The notes: generated by a model from the letters alone, not told the origin. Shown: positions 25,782 through 33,270, numbered from the stretch's first letter. The stretch: 58,134 nt of DNA from Micrococcaceae bacterium (GCA_025465475.1 JAODMR010000161.1:1-58134), one strand, 5' to 3'. Numbers and translations are program-made.

Positions 25782-26759
25782 CTAGTGCTGTCCGCCCACG
25801 TCGCCGGCGGCGAGGTTGGGCGGAAGGTTCGTTCCACCGATTCCCCGCTCGCCGCGCTCGGCCCCGCTGGTTGTGTCGCTCTCGGCGGTGCCGTCGGACT
25901 CACCGTCCGTATCGGCCAGGCCGTTGGTCTGGTCGAAGGGCTGGCCCAGCGGACGTTCCCCGATGTCAGCCGACGCTGAGCCGGCCGAAGCGCCGGTGTC
26001 AGGCAGGTCCATCACCGGCGGAACCGGGGTGGTGCTGACGGGCGGAACCGGGGTGGTCTCCACCGGGAGCACCGGTGTGGTCTCGACCGGAACTGCGGGA
26101 ACCACCGGCACCTCAGGAACCACAGGCACCTCGGTTTCCTCGGTGTCCTTGCCCTTGGCTGCTGCTGCCAGTCCGATGCCGGTGGCTGCAGCAGCGGCTG
26201 CTGCCACGCCGAGGCCGGCTGCCACCTTGCCGCTCACGCCAGCCTTGCCGCTGTCACCACGTGAACTGTCCGCTGCCTCCACGCCTGGGTTGCCGACCGA
26301 GGTGCCCTCGTTGATGGAGCCCCGCCAGGCTCCGGTTGCGTAGCTTTCCGATTCGACGAACTCCTTGAACCGCTGCAGGTCGCCCTCGGCCTGGTTTTCC
26401 ACGACGTTCAGCTTGTCGCCGATCTTCTCCACAAGGCCCTCGGGTTCGTACTCAAGGGACAGGTGAACGTGCGTCTGGCCGGTTGCTGCCTCCTCAAAGG
26501 TGACAGAACCGGCGTTGGTTGCGCCTTCAGTGGCGGCCCAGGCAACGCGCCGGTCCGGGACCTGCTCAACGATCTTCGCTTCCCATTGCCGGCGGATACC
26601 GGCGATCTCGGCGACCCATTCCAGCCGGTCGTCGCTCAACTGCTTGACGCTCTTGACGCCGCCCATGAACTGCGGGAAGTCCTCGAACTGCGTCCACTGG
26701 TTATAGACGGTGCTCACCGGCAGGTTTACTACTATCGACTGCTCGACCTTAGTGCTCAC
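25782..26759 (-). CDS. SRPBCC-domain protein with Pro/Val/Thr repeat tail
   Basis: 325 residues. The first 150 form a START/cyclase-like SRPBCC domain (VEQSIVVNLPVSTVYNQWTQFEDFPQFMGGVKSV... WEAKIVEQVPDRRVAWAA... THVHLSLEYEPEGLVEKIGDKL). An Ala-rich hydrophobic segment (about 177-200) follows, then an acidic Pro/Val/Thr repeat region (PVETTPVLPVETTPVPPVSTTPVPP) and an acidic Gly-rich tail. AAAGGAG precedes the ATG. Proteins of this kind are linked to stress or membrane-associated genes in actinobacteria, without known ligand. A promoter-proximal inverted repeat at 26807-26818 shares a half-site with the leader of the nearby PRC-barrel gene. Confidence 0.8.
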   Translation of the reverse strand: MSTKVEQSIVVNLPVSTVYNQWTQFEDFPQFMGGVKSVKQLSDDRLEWVAEIAGIRRQWEAKIVEQVPDRRVAWAATEGATNAGSVTFEEAATGQTHVHLSLEYEPEGLVEKIGDKLNVVENQAEGDLQRFKEFVESESYATGAWRGSINEGTSVGNPGVEAADSSRGDSGKAGVSGKVAAGLGVAAAAAAATGIGLAAAAKGKDTEETEVPVVPEVPVVPAVPVETTPVLPVETTPVPPVSTTPVPPVMDLPDTGASAGSASADIGERPLGQPFDQTNGLADTDGESDGTAESDTTSGAERGERGIGGTNLPPNLAAGDVGGQH

Positions 26760-26806
26760 GGTGTCTCCTTTGGCTAGTACAGCGGCGATGAATAATGAAA
26801 TTCATC

Positions 26807-26820
26807 AGTAGGCTTACTAT
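26807..26820 (-). promoter_or_regulatory. palindromic site overlapping the SRPBCC promoter
   Basis: AGTAGGCTTACT (26807-26818, minus strand AGTAAGCCTACT) is an inverted repeat with five of six matching bases. On the minus strand it overlaps TATAGT, a good -10 candidate. The half-site ATAGTAAG recurs at 28427, upstream of another stress-type gene, suggesting a shared regulator. Confidence 0.4.
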
Positions 26821-26866
26821 AAGCACACCGGCGCCGGAACCACCACTGCCGGCCCGTGAGACCCGC

Positions 26867-26887
26867 GGCTGCTGCCAGTCAGCAGCC
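26867..26887 (-). terminator. hairpin after the azoreductase gene
   Basis: GGCTGCTG and CAGCAGCC form a perfect 8-bp stem with a 5-base loop, about 34 bp downstream of the azoreductase stop on the minus strand. No U-tract is visible, so this is a weak terminator candidate. Confidence 0.4.
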
Positions 26888-26920
26888 CTGCCTGGCGTGC
26901 TGCTGCGGAGGCTGCTGCCG

Positions 26921-27568
26921 TCACCCCAGGCGCTTGGCGGCTGCTGCGGCCGCCTCAAGAGCGGCGGCCAGTTCGGCGTGCTGTTTCGCCACTTCCTCCG
27001 CCGGGCCGCCAAAGCGTTCGGTCAGGGTGCGCGTCGCGACGATGGTCTCCACGTTCATGCCCAGGGCGTTGCCGAGAATCAGCTGCAGGGCGGGAATCGC
27101 ATGGTCATTGAACTCGGTCGGGGATCCAGCATCGTAGGTGGCGCCGCGGGTGGATACCAGTACTGCCGTCCGGCCGGCCATGGGCTGCTGGGTTGCCGGA
27201 TCGTCAAAGGGTGCCGTTACTGCAGGCACATGAATGTAGTCCACCCAGGCTTTCAGGGTGGAGGGCAGGGAGTAGTTGTAGAGCGGCACGCCAATGAGTA
27301 CGACGTCGGCTCCGGTGAGTTCCGCGATCAGGGAGTCCTGCAGGTCCTCCTGCTCCTTGGCTGGAGTGGCGCCGGCCGGGCGCAGCCGGGCCGGGAAATG
27401 CAGCGAGGCGTCGCTGAGGTGGGGGAGCGCGTCGCGGTGGAGGTCCCTATGAACAACCGTGTGGTCGGCGCCGAGGTCCTGCCACGCATCGGCAAAAGCC
27501 GCGGTAATAGAGCGCGATCGGGACGTGGCGAGGTCGGCTGAGGAATCGAGGTGCAGGAGGATAGGCAT
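26921..27568 (-). CDS. AzoR-like FMN-dependent NAD(P)H oxidoreductase
   Basis: 215 residues with a flavodoxin-like fold. Visible elements are LHLDSSADLATSRSRSITAAFADAW (phosphate-binding loop for FMN), ADVVLIGVPLYNYSLPSTLKAWVDYIHVP (the family's P-x-YNYSxPSxLKxxxD block), and VLVSTRGATYDAGS. Enzymes of this family reduce azo dyes and quinones by a two-electron mechanism, probably as protection against quinone or thiol stress. The start lies 23 bp downstream of the PRC-barrel gene on the same strand, so the two are likely one operon under the 28427 promoter region. Confidence 0.88.
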   Translation of the reverse strand: MPILLHLDSSADLATSRSRSITAAFADAWQDLGADHTVVHRDLHRDALPHLSDASLHFPARLRPAGATPAKEQEDLQDSLIAELTGADVVLIGVPLYNYSLPSTLKAWVDYIHVPAVTAPFDDPATQQPMAGRTAVLVSTRGATYDAGSPTEFNDHAIPALQLILGNALGMNVETIVATRTLTERFGGPAEEVAKQHAELAAALEAAAAAAKRLG

Positions 27569-27591
27569 AGGGCCACGCTACATGAGCCGGG

Positions 27592-28389
27592 TCACACTCC
27601 CCGGTCACTGCGGAAATTGTCACCGTTCGCAGTGTCGCCGCCTGTGATCCCGCCGCCCGCAGTGTCGCCGCCGGTGATGTCACCACCGACCTCGATGCGC
27701 TCCTTCCGCAGCTGGTCAGTGAAGGATGCCTGGGCTTGGACCGTGTCCTTGTGCACGCGCACACGCTCGATGGCAACAGACTCCATGCGGACCACTGGAC
27801 GTTCCTCGCGAAGGATGATCTCCAGCCCCTCGGGCAGGTCCCCTGGCAGGGCCGAACCGACGTCGGTCGAGTCGGTGACCGGTTCCCGATCGATGTCAAG
27901 CACCTCGCGGCGCACCGGCACGGTCTGGGTGATGGTGACCATCTCGGTGACTATGCGCTTCCGCAGGCGCACCCGCTCGGTAGCCGTCCACTGTGTTCCC
28001 ACGCGCAGGCGTTCCTCGGACCGAACCATCCCGGATCCTTCGACGTCGTCGGAGGATCCGGCGTCGCTCTGCCCGCTCCGTGCCGCGTAGTGGCGTCGCA
28101 GTTCATCCTTGTTCGCCTGGGAGAGATGCTCGCCAGCCCCCACCGTGGCTGGAGCCGTGGAGATGACGTGGGATTCATAGGGAACGACGATGTCGCGGCC
28201 GGCAATGGTGGCCCCATGCAGGGGAATCAGCACGTTGCCTGAGGTGGCCCGCCGAACGGCCACCCAGTCCGGTTCGCCGGTGGTGTCGTCGACGTAGATG
28301 TTGCCGATCGGGCCGATGGTTTCGCCGCCCGTGGTCCGGACGGTCCCGCCGGCGTTGATCAGGTTGTGGATGCTGTCGCTGTTGATCAT
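27592..28389 (-). CDS. PRC-barrel/DUF2382 stress-type protein
   Basis: 265 residues. An N-terminal PRC-barrel (NLINAGGTVRTTGGETIGPIGNIYVDDTTGEPDWVAVR) is followed by a linker and a DUF2382 (YsnF-like) domain. The latter holds the repeated pattern SEERLRVGTQWTATERVRLRKRIVTEMVTITQTVPVRREVLDIDREPV and IILREERPVVRMESVAIERVRVHKD. The tail is a short Gly/Asp repeat (GGDITGGDTAGGGITGGD). GGAGGGAG precedes ATG 28389. This family is associated with desiccation, radiation and general stress in bacteria; a molecular function is not established. An inverted repeat lies in its promoter. Confidence 0.85.
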   Translation of the reverse strand: MINSDSIHNLINAGGTVRTTGGETIGPIGNIYVDDTTGEPDWVAVRRATSGNVLIPLHGATIAGRDIVVPYESHVISTAPATVGAGEHLSQANKDELRRHYAARSGQSDAGSSDDVEGSGMVRSEERLRVGTQWTATERVRLRKRIVTEMVTITQTVPVRREVLDIDREPVTDSTDVGSALPGDLPEGLEIILREERPVVRMESVAIERVRVHKDTVQAQASFTDQLRKERIEVGGDITGGDTAGGGITGGDTANGDNFRSDRGV

Positions 28390-28426
28390 GTTGGATCTCC
28401 CTCCGGCCGGCATCAACCAGCCACCG

Positions 28427-28446
28427 ATAGTAAGTCTGCTGACTAT
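28427..28446 (-). promoter_or_regulatory. inverted repeat in the PRC-barrel promoter
   Basis: ATAGTAAGTCTGCTGACTAT has 8-base arms (ATAGTAAG against ATAGTCAG) with one mismatch and a 4-base centre. It lies 38 bp upstream of the start codon and overlaps a possible -10 on the minus strand. It shares ATAGTAAG with the SRPBCC promoter. Confidence 0.45.
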
Positions 28447-28512
28447 CATGTTCGACACGCTCGTCCTGCACAAGTGGCGGCCACGGTAGGGATGCGTAGG
28501 CATAATCGACTG

Positions 28513-29133
28513 GTGCCTCGCTTCGCTCCCCTTACCCCCGCCGCGTTGGTCCGCCTGATCGGAGAGCGGTGCCTGGAGCATCCAGGCCGAGTACGGGTCG
28601 CCGTGGACGGCCCCCCGGCCGCGCGGCCGCGCTTGCTTGCGGATGATGTTGCTGACTGGCTGCTCCGCAACGGGCGCCCGGCGGCAGTGGTGGACCTCAA
28701 CGACTACCAGCTGCCAGCGTCCCTCCGGTTGGAAAACGGCCCTCCCGACGCGTATGGGTATGCCTCCCGATGGTTTGACTATCAGGCCGTCGGACGCGAA
28801 GTGCTGGACCCGCTTGCCCCCGAACGTACAGCGCCCGTGAGCTGGCTTCCCCGGCTGCGGGACCCGCGCACCGACCGTTCCGTTCGAGACGCCAGGGAGG
28901 TTGCGCTTCCGGGTCAGGTGGTGCTGGTGGCCGGACCAATGCTGCTGGACAGGTGGCTGGATTTCGACCTGACAGTCCACCTGACTCTGACCCGGTCAGT
29001 GCTGGAGAACCGGAGTCCGGCGGGGGAGGAGTTTACGGTTGATGCCCTGCTGGAGTACGAGCTGGAGCTGGTGCAGGAGCCGGACGTCGTGGTGCGGTAC
29101 AACCATCCGGATCGTCCCGCCGTCCAGTCGTAA
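28513..29133 (+). CDS. uridine kinase-like protein with a degenerate P-loop
   Basis: 206 residues. The overall pattern follows actinobacterial uridine kinase-like proteins: RVRVAVDGPPAARPRLLADDVADWL, RWFDYQAVGREVLDPL, WLPRLRDPRTDRSVRDAREV, VVLVAGPMLLDRWLDFDLTVHLTL and VRYNHPDRPAV. The Walker A position reads VDGPPAARPRLLA and lacks the GK[ST] of active kinases, so nucleotide binding in the usual way is doubtful. GTG 28513 has GTAGG 12 nt upstream; ATG 28492 is an alternative with poorly spaced signals. It stands alone on the plus strand, convergent with the diguanylate cyclase gene (1-bp gap). Confidence 0.65.
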   Translation: MPRFAPLTPAALVRLIGERCLEHPGRVRVAVDGPPAARPRLLADDVADWLLRNGRPAAVVDLNDYQLPASLRLENGPPDAYGYASRWFDYQAVGREVLDPLAPERTAPVSWLPRLRDPRTDRSVRDAREVALPGQVVLVAGPMLLDRWLDFDLTVHLTLTRSVLENRSPAGEEFTVDALLEYELELVQEPDVVVRYNHPDRPAVQS

Positions 29134-29134
29134 G

Positions 29135-30277
29135 TTAGGGGGAGGTTGCCGCCAACACAATTTGGTCCCTGCCGCCGGATTTTGCCTGGTACAGCGCCGC
29201 ATCGGCCGAGGCGACGGCTGAGGAAAGGTCCTGTGAGGGCGCATAGGCGCTGATTCCATAGCTGACGGTTGGCAGTTGCATGCCATCAAGGGACGTCTCC
29301 CGCAAGGCCGTGCTGATTTGTGCCGCAACGCGGGCTGCCTGTTGCGGAACGGCGCCCGGCAGGAAGAGCAGGAATTCCTCCCCGCCATGGCGTGCCACCA
29401 GGTCGGTGGCACGCGTGGACGTCCGGCAGGCGTCGGCAAAGGCGCGCAGCGCCACGTCGCCCACGGCATGTCCGTTCCGGTCGTTGAGCTGCTTGAAATG
29501 GTCCAGGTCCGCCATGATCAATGAGCCATAAATGCGTTGGCCGCTCAACCTGCGGACGGTGTCCTGTACCAGGTCGGCGAAGGCGGACCGGTTCAACAGT
29601 CCGGTGAGGCCGTCCTGGCTGGCCTTGATCCGCAGTTCAGCCGTGACCTGTTCCACGCTGAGGGCGGCCATGCTGAATGAAACCACCACCAGTAGCGCCA
29701 TGGTCAACAGGGTGGTGATCCCCGTCCCGAAAAGCGTTTGAAACAGCTGTCCAGTAGGCCCGACGACAAGAAACGCCAAGCAACGAAGCAGGTAGAAAAC
29801 GGCCAGCAGTCCCGACGTTACCGCCAGCGGAACCTGCACCCGGGCCGGGTTCCCGTTCAGGTGCCACAATTCAAAGGAGGTTAGTCCGATCAGCAGCGCC
29901 ATCGAGGCGAGGAATACGGACCCACCCGACCAGACGTTGGTGGCGGGATGATCGAATGCTGCAGCCAGTACGTTGACCAGGGGCACCGCGACCATCTGCC
30001 ACATTTGAGGCGAAGCGGTTCTGAGGGAGCGCGCCCCGGCCCAAACGCAGGCCGCTCCCGCAACTCCCAACACGTTGCCGGCTGGATTGGCCCACCACTG
30101 GTGGCCGGTCCCGTTCAGCAGGTAGGCCGAGGACCCGGTCAGAAATCCCAGAATGGCCAGGCACCACCAGCCACTGTAGGCGGAGCCGGTACGCCGATAA
30201 ACCCCGAGATAGAAAAGCACCAGCAGCGTCAAAGCCGCCACGGCGAAGGTGACGCGCAGCGTGAATACATCGAGCAA
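29135..30277 (-). CDS. membrane diguanylate cyclase (GGDEF)
   Basis: About 380 residues. Six or so hydrophobic helices span residues 8-205, followed by a GGDEF domain with DGLTGLLNRSAF, ADLDHFKQLNDRNGH and an intact GGEEF at about 298-302. RATD lies five residues earlier, a canonical I-site for product inhibition. There is no EAL domain, so the predicted activity is c-di-GMP synthesis. A TTG start at 30277 is preferred because AGGA lies 8 nt upstream and homology begins with LDVFTLRVTF; the frame extends to a GTG at 30313 without a good binding site. The leader region contains two direct copies of GGTTTTCTTTGCG. Confidence 0.88.
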   Translation of the reverse strand: MLDVFTLRVTFAVAALTLLVLFYLGVYRRTGSAYSGWWCLAILGFLTGSSAYLLNGTGHQWWANPAGNVLGVAGAACVWAGARSLRTASPQMWQMVAVPLVNVLAAAFDHPATNVWSGGSVFLASMALLIGLTSFELWHLNGNPARVQVPLAVTSGLLAVFYLLRCLAFLVVGPTGQLFQTLFGTGITTLLTMALLVVVSFSMAALSVEQVTAELRIKASQDGLTGLLNRSAFADLVQDTVRRLSGQRIYGSLIMADLDHFKQLNDRNGHAVGDVALRAFADACRTSTRATDLVARHGGEEFLLFLPGAVPQQAARVAAQISTALRETSLDGMQLPTVSYGISAYAPSQDLSSAVASADAALYQAKSGGRDQIVLAATSP

Positions 30278-30364
30278 TGGGATTTTCCTGCCAGTGAGAC
30301 CGAGGGGTGGCACCCAGTATCCCAGTTATGTGTTACGACGTCGTTGCGGCACCACCGGCCAGGT

Positions 30365-30396
30365 CGGTTTTCTTTGCGGTGCCGGTTTTCTTTGCG
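30365..30396. repeat. short direct repeat in the diguanylate cyclase leader
   Basis: CGGTTTTCTTTGCG occurs at 30365-30378 and 30383-30396 (18-bp period), with a third, partial copy (CGGTTCTCT) just after. It lies between the DCC-family gene and the diguanylate cyclase gene on the minus-strand transcript. Confidence 0.7.
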
Positions 30397-30428
30397 ACGT
30401 CGGTTCTCTCAACGGCGCCTGTGTGACG

Positions 30429-30866
30429 TCAGGCGTCGGTCTGAGGTCGGGCGTCGGGCGGCGGAACCATCGCGCAGGTGGCCGTTCCACCGGGAAGGCG
30501 ATGCCTGTTGGCGGCGATCAGACGGTACATCGCATCGGCCAGCGGGGCCACCAGGGGCGCGTCCATCAGCGCTCCGGCAACACCGAAGGCTCCGCCCCGA
30601 TACCGCAGCCACTGCGCCACAGCACGCGCCCCACCGTAGACGTGGCCATCCAGAGCCAACCACAGGGCCTCCTGTTGCGGACGACCGGGCTCGATGCCGG
30701 CCGAAGCCAGGTCAACAAATTGCCAGGGGATGCGCATCACGTCAGGAATATGGCCGTTGTGCAGCAGCCGTTGCAGCCACCCCGAGGAAAGAGAGCAAAA
30801 CGCGCAGTCGCCGTCGTAAATCACCCACGGGACGGTCCGGTCCGCGGTGGACCTTGCTTGAGCCAT
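30429..30866 (-). CDS. DCC-family thiol-disulfide protein (DUF393)
   Basis: 145 residues. The family motif IYDGDCAFCSLSSGWLQRLL (DxxCxxC-like, with the redox Cys pair) is near the N-terminus, followed by IPWQFVDLASAGI, ALWLALDGHVYGGARAVAQWLRYRGG and AMYRLIAANRHRLPGG. DUF393 proteins are thioredoxin-like and proposed to act in disulfide exchange or dehalogenation-type chemistry; no substrate is known. The ATG at 30866 begins homology, but the binding site before it is weak. It lies 77 bp downstream of the SDR gene on the same strand, so co-transcription with 31918-30944 is possible. Confidence 0.82.
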   Translation of the reverse strand: MAQARSTADRTVPWVIYDGDCAFCSLSSGWLQRLLHNGHIPDVMRIPWQFVDLASAGIEPGRPQQEALWLALDGHVYGGARAVAQWLRYRGGAFGVAGALMDAPLVAPLADAMYRLIAANRHRLPGGTATCAMVPPPDARPQTDA

Positions 30867-30943
30867 GGTTCCAGTTTGCCAGCGTTGCCGCAGTGGCGGC
30901 ACAGGTTGACTCCGGCAGTCGGGGCGGAGCGGGTGGAACCGGG

Positions 30944-31711
30944 TCAGCGCAGGTAGGAGGCCCCATTGACGTCCACCACGGTGCCGCTGGCCCACACCGG
31001 TGCCGTGGTGGCGAGCCAGGCCACCGTGGCGGCGATTTCCTCGGGCTCGGCCACCCGGTTGAAGGGACTCTGGGCACGCACGGCCTGCCCGGCCGCACCC
31101 TCCAACGCCGGCCTGCCCATCCGGGTGTCGACGAAACCCGGCGCGACGGCGGCAGAAAAGATGCCGTGTGGGGCAAGGGCTACAGCGAGCGACTGCGTCA
31201 TGGCATGCAATCCGGCTTTGCTGGCGCCATAGGCCGGCGTTATCGGCTCCCCTCGGTACGCGCCGCGGGACCCGACACTGACGAGCCGGCCTCCGGCCGG
31301 ACCCTCGGCCCGATGCAGCAGGTGATCGACCATCAGCCAGGTCAGCTGGGCGGGGCCGAGCAGGTTTACCTCCAGGGTCCGCCGCCAAGCCTCCTGCCAG
31401 TCCCTATAGCTGGTGCTGTCCACGGGGTGCGAACGGAACATGCCAGCATTGTTGATGAGCACATCCACGCCGCCAAGCCCGGCCACCGCCGAGCCGAAGA
31501 TGTCAGCACAGGTCTCCGGACTGGACACGTCTCCGACGATCAGCACGTGCCCGTCCCCGGGCAGCGCGGCCAGGGTGCGTTCGGCAGCTTTTATGTCGTG
31601 GCCGGTGTGGACCGCTACGCGGTGTCCGCCGCCGGCCAGGGCACCGGCGATCGCGGCTCCGATGCCTTTTCCCGCTCCGGTGACCAGGGCGCGGGCGCGC
31701 GTGGCGGCCAC
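30944..31711 (-). CDS. SDR-family NAD(P)-dependent oxidoreductase
   Basis: 255 residues, a classical short-chain dehydrogenase. Cofactor motif TGAGKGIG (11-18), structural NNAG (87-90), catalytic Ser in VSVGSRG (145 or 148), Tyr161 and Lys165 (YGASKAGLHAM) are all present. The C-terminal PGFVDTRMG and GTVVDVNGASYLR are typical. A 3-oxoacyl-reductase-like or sugar/alcohol dehydrogenase role is possible; the substrate is not inferable. The GTG start at 31711 directly abuts the TAG of the upstream small gene (31714-31712), so translation is probably coupled. Confidence 0.9.
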   Translation of the reverse strand: MAATRARALVTGAGKGIGAAIAGALAGGGHRVAVHTGHDIKAAERTLAALPGDGHVLIVGDVSSPETCADIFGSAVAGLGGVDVLINNAGMFRSHPVDSTSYRDWQEAWRRTLEVNLLGPAQLTWLMVDHLLHRAEGPAGGRLVSVGSRGAYRGEPITPAYGASKAGLHAMTQSLAVALAPHGIFSAAVAPGFVDTRMGRPALEGAAGQAVRAQSPFNRVAEPEEIAATVAWLATTAPVWASGTVVDVNGASYLR

Positions 31712-31918
31712 CTAGCGGACTCCGGGATGTTTGGCCGATTCGGAGGCCTGGGTCAGGTGCTGGTCGAGCTTACGTTCCGCTTCCAGCCGGCGTTCGGTGC
31801 GGCCGCGCAGGTCCTCCTCGGAGGGAACGGCGTCGTCGTTGCGTTCACCGATGCCCTCAGGGTGCAGCGGCTCCTTGCTGGACGCGACTTCGGGTCCAAC
31901 GTTTTCTGTTTCATCCAT
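31712..31918 (-). CDS. small charged hypothetical protein
   Basis: 68 residues, strongly hydrophilic and helical (EEDLRGRTERRLEAERKLDQHLTQASESAKH), with an acidic N-terminal half (MDETENVGPEVASSKEPLHPEGIGERNDD). No family is recognised. Its stop codon is adjacent to the GTG of the SDR gene, which argues that it is a real, translated gene. Ribosome binding site before the ATG is weak (GGAATG). Confidence 0.55.
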   Translation of the reverse strand: MDETENVGPEVASSKEPLHPEGIGERNDDAVPSEEDLRGRTERRLEAERKLDQHLTQASESAKHPGVR

Positions 31919-31987
31919 TCCAGCATCGTGCCACAGCCCTGCAGAGTTAGGCAGGGGCAGGACTGCGTGTGCCGGGTCCCGCTAGCC

Positions 31988-32452
31988 TCAGCTGCGCGCG
32001 GTCACAGCGGAGGCCAGGGAGGCCAGGCCCTTCTCGAAGTCCTTGCCGATCATTTTGTCCATGCTCATGAACCGCGAGAAGAGGGCCATGACGCCCCGGT
32101 TTTCTCCGGTCATGGTCCAGGTCACCCTGGTTCCCGTGGACTCGGGCACCAAGGTGAAGGAGAGGGGGTTGACGGTCTTGAACGGCTTGGTGAAGTTCAC
32201 CTGCATCTCGAGGCTGGAGGGCTCGTTGGTCCGTAGGATCTCCATGGACCCGGCACCGGCGCGGCGGTTGCCCTGCCATTCGTAGCGCGCCCCGGGCCCT
32301 GAGGTGCTGCCGGAGTAGCTACGTCTCATGTTGGTGTCCAGGGACTCCCAAGGCGACCAGGCTGTCCACTGACGGAAGTCATTGATCAGTGGAAAGATGA
32401 CGGCCGGAGCGGCCGGGATGAGGGCGTTGCGGCTTACGGTATATGTCGACAT
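31988..32452 (-). CDS. SRPBCC (polyketide cyclase/START-like) protein
   Basis: 154 residues, single domain: VSRNALIPAAPAVIFPLINDFRQWTAWSPWESLDTNM, a glycine-rich turn (SGSTSGPGARYEWQGNRRAGAGSMEIL), FTLVPESTGTRVTWTMTGE and a C-terminal helix (MSMDKMIGKDFEKGLASLASAV). The pattern matches the polyketide_cyc2 subgroup of SRPBCC proteins, which bind hydrophobic ligands in a deep cavity. The ligand is unknown. It is divergent from the GNAT fragment and 69 bp upstream of the small charged gene on the same strand. Confidence 0.85.
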   Translation of the reverse strand: MSTYTVSRNALIPAAPAVIFPLINDFRQWTAWSPWESLDTNMRRSYSGSTSGPGARYEWQGNRRAGAGSMEILRTNEPSSLEMQVNFTKPFKTVNPLSFTLVPESTGTRVTWTMTGENRGVMALFSRFMSMDKMIGKDFEKGLASLASAVTARS

Positions 32453-32542
32453 GGCCCTATGCTAGGGCCTGCAGGTCGGGCCGTCACCTGTGCTCCGCAC
32501 GGGTGTCAGCCGCGCCTGCCGGGTGGAAATAGGCTGTCGAGC

Positions 32543-32923
32543 ATGACTTTGCAGCAACCCCAGCTTTTGCGGCAAGCATCCGCGGCAGACCTGCCCCTGA
32601 TGTACCGCGGCGAGGTCAGGTACATGTCCCACGTGGAACCGGAGAGCGAAGAGGGCTGGCGGCGTGCGACGGACCGCCACCTGGAGTTCTGGGTCGCCAA
32701 CCTGCCCCGCACCGTGGTCCTGGAAGTGGCATCGATTCCCGTCGGCTATGCGATGTGGGCCGACATCGGCGGTGCAGCGACGTTACGCCGCGTCGGCTCC
32801 GACGCTGAGTATCTGCTGTATGAGCGCGATCTGCGCACCAATGCGGACACGGAAACAGGCCCTGATGAAACCGGATCGATCGGGGTGCCGACGGTCAAGG
32901 GACAGCCGCGCAAAGACAAGTAG
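32543..32923 (+). CDS. GNAT-like acetyltransferase lacking its acetyl-CoA-binding core
   Basis: 126 residues. Residues 1-80 (LLRQASAADLPLMYRGEVRYM... TVVLEVASIPVGYAMWADIGG) are the N-terminal half of a GNAT fold. They join directly to RRVGSDAEYLLYERDL, which normally follows strand 6 at the C-terminus (GF-RRVG-YLLYERxL). The intervening segment with the R/Q-x-x-G-x-G/A pyrophosphate loop, about 45-55 residues, is absent while the frame is intact. A charged tail (RTNADTETGPDETG... QPRKDK) follows. ATG 32543 begins homology. Without the acetyl-CoA loop it should be catalytically dead. The event resembles the one in the VOC gene at 9234. Confidence 0.65.
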   Translation: MTLQQPQLLRQASAADLPLMYRGEVRYMSHVEPESEEGWRRATDRHLEFWVANLPRTVVLEVASIPVGYAMWADIGGAATLRRVGSDAEYLLYERDLRTNADTETGPDETGSIGVPTVKGQPRKDK

Positions 32924-33038
32924 TAATTACTCAATCGCCGCCCGCGGGCCCCGACCTACAGTGAAGCTGTCAGTCCGGGAGGTGGCCATCCGATGCCGCC
33001 ACCGGGCTATGTGCAGGTTTCCTGCCGACCCCGAGACA

Positions 33039-33096
33039 GGGGTCAGTGCCGTTGGACCTCTTGAGACCAGGTCCTTCCCCAATCGGCACTGGCCCC
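33039..33096 (+). ncRNA. nested long hairpin, possible cis-regulatory RNA
   Basis: GGGGTCAGTGCCG (33039-33051) pairs with CGGCACTGGCCCC (33084-33096) over 13 bp with one G-U pair. Inside it GGACCT (33054-33059) pairs with AGGTCC (33069-33074). The 5' arm can also pair with CCCC just upstream (CCCCGAGACAGGGG), an alternative fold. No U-tract follows. Strand is given as plus only because the next plus-strand gene lies downstream. Confidence 0.45.
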
Positions 33097-33151
33097 GTCC
33101 GGACGTTCGTACCTCCCTCCTCCTTTTACCCTGACGGTGCCGCGCACCCTC

Positions 33152-33235
33152 TAAGCAGTGGTGTCTTGGTCATACGGCCTTAGTAGTGCTGTCTTAGCCG
33201 TGCCGTCCGAGGCGTACTGTCTAAACAGGGCCGCA
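33152..33235. repeat. three imperfect 28-base tandem repeats
   Basis: Units 33152-33179, 33180-33207 and 33208-33235 align without gaps. TGTCTT or TGTCTA recurs exactly every 28 bases (33162, 33190, 33218). By eye about 19 of 28 bases agree between units 1 and 2, and about 17 of 28 between 2 and 3. They lie directly upstream of the membrane-protein gene. Confidence 0.6.
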
Positions 33236-33270
33236 TCTCCGCGGCCTCCGCGTAGGGAAGGCACCACCGG

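Larger units (their letters stand above)
32924..33270. other. 347-base structured intergenic region
   Basis: No open frame with homology. Read on the plus strand it contains a 6-bp hairpin (GGTGGC/GCCACC near 32981-33003), a long nested hairpin (33039-33096), three imperfect 28-base repeats (33152-33235) and a further hairpin (GGCCGC/GCGGCC near 33229-33246) shortly before the start of the membrane-protein gene. No known riboswitch family is recognised. Confidence 0.6.

Noticed and set aside
26000-26030. LPDTG motif near the C-terminus of the SRPBCC protein
   Set aside because: It is not followed by a hydrophobic helix and basic tail, and the protein has no signal peptide, so it is not a sortase signal.
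29948-32236. 762-codon plus-strand frame spanning several minus-strand genes
   Set aside because: It crosses five well-supported minus-strand genes and has no domain; it is a GC-driven open frame.
33152-33235. 28-base repeats as a CRISPR array
   Set aside because: The units are contiguous and imperfect without spacers, and no cas genes are present.
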